Source: Gonocerus acuteangulatus (lineage: Eukaryota > Arthropoda > Insecta > Hemiptera > Coreidae). From it: DNA of 64,000 bases. Below, piece by piece: positions 61,462-64,000 of this stretch (positions are counted from its first letter, which is position 1; every line of letters starts with the position of its first letter). The DNA lies in assembly GCA_946811695.1 (NCBI GenBank), contig OX328132.1, positions 98,374,900-98,438,899 on the forward strand. The letters are read 5' to 3'. A program made the position numbers and the translations under genes. The notes beneath the pieces are model-generated. The model saw nothing but the letters and a program-made list of their open reading frames with translations. It was not told the DNA's origin and did not search any database.

Positions 61462-61690
61462 ATTAATAGACATGAAAAGTTTTAGGATCTTCTTGTCGTA
61501 AATATCTAGAAAACGGATGGAAAATCGTAGTAAGTGGAACGTGGCCATTCGTAAGCTTACTAAATTCTCTACAAAAACGGTTCTGAAGCAATTCTTGATG
61601 GGGCGATGTCAATCGGATATATAAATGCTTAAAACTTGGAAAGTGTTAGCTTTGTTCTTTTGAACAGGGGGTTGTCTTTTTAATTGGTAG
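61270..61690 (+). mobile_element. Family X-like internal repeat
   Basis: It contains gaaaaccttttttaaggcga, TA tract 61,430-61,459, gacatgaaaagttttagg, cgtaaatatctagaaaacgg and cattcgtaagcttactaaat, as in X copies; the second half matches 28,440-28,640. No ends are visible. Confidence 0.5.
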
Positions 61691-62683
61691 TTTTTTTCCT
61701 ATATATGAGTAATTGATCCATACATTACTTGATACATTGATGAAATAAAAACTTTTTTATACGCCTCTACTATTATCGTGTACAAAAATAAAAAAAAAAA
61801 AAACAAATAAAAAGGTTCCCTTCATGAGTTCGACAAACAAGTGCAGTGGAATAGAAAATCGCCGTTTTCCAATTGTAGATTTTTAAAAAAGAGAAAGTTT
61901 TTGAACGCCCCGCTTTATGAAGTAAAACATAAAGAAAGAGGGTCCAAACACCCTCTCCTTCGTTATCTTAAAGACCATAATTGTTGAAATCATCATTCTT
62001 CATTTGATTGGGAACTATTTCTTTTTTTTTTCTTGCACCTTAATTCTGAAATAGATATTTGAAATCAGTAAAATACGCTACGGCCTAAATGTATAAATGT
62101 GAGTGAATTCAAACAGATACATACCTTAGACATGAAATTAAGTTTTTACCCAAGATAACCCAGAAATTTTTTATTGAATTAGAAGATTACTTACTACTCT
62201 CCCCTGAAGCACAATTTCTTCATTGTCTGAATGTACAATAGTTAAATAAATTTGCCCTTTTAATGATTACACGCATTCAAGACCCGTTAGGAATGTTCAT
62301 TTGTTGATTCATAGAAGAAGAATCCCTCACTAACACGTTTTCTACCTTGACAATGTTCTGAAAAAGAAATTTGAAATCATTAAAATTTGGTATTGTCTCT
62401 AAATGCTATATAAGTGTAAGTGCATTCAAACAGATACATACCTTAGTGATAAAAGGAAAAGGTGATTATTTCTTCATTTACCACATTTTTTGAAAGTATT
62501 ATTTATGAAGAATATGGAATCAGTAAAATTGAATGGTTACTATAAACGACATTAGAGTACGTTTCACTTTATTTGAAGAATAAAGCGAAACGTATTGTTA
62601 ATTAGAATAATAACTGCTTGTTAATAAGAACCGATTTGTAATAACTAAGCAAATGATCTCAGTTATCGTGCTCGAAACATTAA

Positions 62684-63211
62684 CCCTCCTCTCACAAGGT
62701 GTTTTTCAGTGGACATTCCACAAGGCGGTGTCAGATACGACACCTAGTATAACAAATTACTTTATTTTACAAATAAATATGTTAATTGGGTAGAAATGAA
62801 TACAATTTTAAAAAAGGATAGGCATATTTATAATCAATATATTTATGATACATTGCAAAAATTTAAAAATATATATATATATTTTCACAAAATAATATAA
62901 ATTGTTTTTTTAATTTCTCGCGTTGCAGGAAGGACTTATTACTGTTCCGTGTTCACCACAAATACTTTTATTGCACTGAAGACAGGTTTGGTTTCCGTCC
63001 TTAGAAGGAAGATTTTTTAAGTATTTCTGGACTTGAAAAATTTAGGTTTCATCTTGGAGTGTTTTTGGAATGAGAAGATTCTTCAACCTTTAATTCATGT
63101 AAGGTGTTACGGTAATTCACGGTTACAACCCGCAACCTATGCCCAGATAATCACCGTAATAGAAATGAATCGTAAAGTGTCGTATTCGACACCTACTTGT
63201 GATAGGAGGGT
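62684..63211 (-). mobile_element. piggyBac-like deletion derivative, copy 2
   Basis: Flanked by TTAA (62,680-62,683 and 63,212-63,215), same termini and same extra T as copy 1, shorter because its TA tract is contracted. It arose by segmental duplication, not by a second insertion. Confidence 0.85.
62912..63047 (-). pseudogene. piggyBac transposase cysteine-rich tail, copy 2
   Basis: Same minus-strand frame as 29,879-30,013: NQTCLQCNKSICGEHG and SPSC, ending at a TAA. No catalytic domain. Confidence 0.7.
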
Positions 63212-64000
63212 TTAAATAAATGAAAAAAAAAAAAAAATAAAAAAGAACGCCTCCCGTACCCCGTTGTCAGATAATCCTGGATCTTCCTTTAGCTTTCCTT
63301 CTCTTCTCTTTCGTTGTATATGTCATCCTTCCCGTTCTTTTTGTACTCATCCTTAGAAAGTGCTCAAATAGACTGAATTTACTTCTCTCTAGGAGGATAT
63401 CATTCGTGGCTGTATCTTTAGTGTTGCCCTCTTAGATATGCTGCGGATCAAGTCAGTTTTAACTTCCCTTCTACTATTTTTAGGTACATCTATATCTATT
63501 GCCTGGATTTGATAAACTGATCTCAGGTAACCAAGATCTTCTTTATTGAATTAGAAGGTTAATTACTGTACTCCTCTGAAGCACAAATTCTTCCTCGGCT
63601 GAGTGTATAATATGTAAGTAAATTCGTTCTATCAATGATAATACACACTAAAGACTCGTGATGAATGTTCATTTGTTGATTGATAGAAGAAGAATATCTC
63701 ACTACCACGTTTTCTATGCGCTATTGCATAAGAAGAACGCGTAGAGAAGCACCGTTCTTCCGTCTCTTCCTGATGAAGGTGTTAGGGTACTATTTCATCG
63801 TTTATTTTTCTGATACCTTGACAATGCTCTGAAAAATAAATTTGACATAATTAAAATATGATACTGCCTCTATATGCTGTATATGTGTAAGTGCATTCAA
63901 ACGGATACATACCATAGTGAAAAAAGTGAACGGCAAATATTACATCATTTACTTCACTTTATAAAAGTATTCTTTATGAAGGATATGGACTCAGAAAAAC

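Larger units (their letters stand above)
61478..64000. repeat. Second segmental duplication, right copy, cut by the window end
   Basis: This is the collinear partner of 28,440-30,970, offset by about 33 kb. It holds the same piggyBac insertion at the same flanks, so that insertion predates the duplication. A few private indels are present, for example an extra 20 bp or so near 61,840 and about 22 bp near 62,580. Confidence 0.85.

Overview
The window is eukaryotic and very AT-rich. It is almost certainly from an arthropod genome: it holds introns with GTAAGT donors and TTTACAG acceptors, TATA-type promoters, a Jockey-clade and an I-type non-LTR retrotransposon, and piggyBac-, PIF/Harbinger-, hAT- and TA-target DNA transposon derivatives. 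TA/CA/AG microsatellites are abundant. The species cannot be named from the sequence. No prokaryotic operon, CRISPR array, rRNA or standalone tRNA was recognised. Most reading frames of 60-120 codons are artefacts of AT richness, for example long Ile-Tyr runs over TA repeats.

Layout. Positions 1-24.3 kb and 41.9-53.3 kb are two copies of one segmental duplication, nearly identical and collinear, each carrying private insertions. Inside the first copy, 17.4-23.4 kb is a further local tandem duplication of about 8.6-17.2 kb. A second duplicated pair is 28.4-31.0 kb and 61.5-64.0 kb, which runs off the end. The order is the same in both halves, so the window looks like a tandem duplication of roughly 33-42 kb. 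Between the halves (about 31.9-41.9 kb) the sequence is mainly single copy.

Genes. The best host gene is a small three-exon F-box gene on the minus strand at 36,011-36,558. It encodes 127 aa, has consistent splice phases and a poly(A) signal after the stop. The same family occurs as damaged or truncated paralogues near 10.8-11.2, 16.7-17.0, 22.0-22.5, 22.9-23.2, 32.0, 39.8, 51.0-51.5 and 51.9-52.2 kb. Several keep a conserved core promoter (inverted CCAAT-type palindrome, TATATATA, then an ATG about 75 bp downstream). A dispersed minus-strand repeat with a preserved reading frame (called R1 here) may be another exon of this or a companion family.

Mobile elements. An unclassified element, called family X here, inserts into A/T homopolymers at 842-3,842, 11,228-16,204 and 36,626-39,735. 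It carries a nested hAT-like MITE with an 8-bp target duplication. Others are a 1,754-bp foldback element with a TA target duplication (18,999-20,752), Harbinger-like elements with MADF-domain remnants, a piggyBac derivative keeping the transposase cysteine-rich tail, tRNA-derived SINE fragments, and a 5'-truncated Jockey-type element with an open reverse transcriptase. From 53.3 to 61.2 kb lies a rearranged zone of I-type elements: a gag-RNase H fusion, an inverted host block, a C-rich minisatellite, and a decayed ORF2 with endonuclease, reverse transcriptase and RNase H. Because many insertions have an empty paralogous site in the same window, several target duplications could be read directly.
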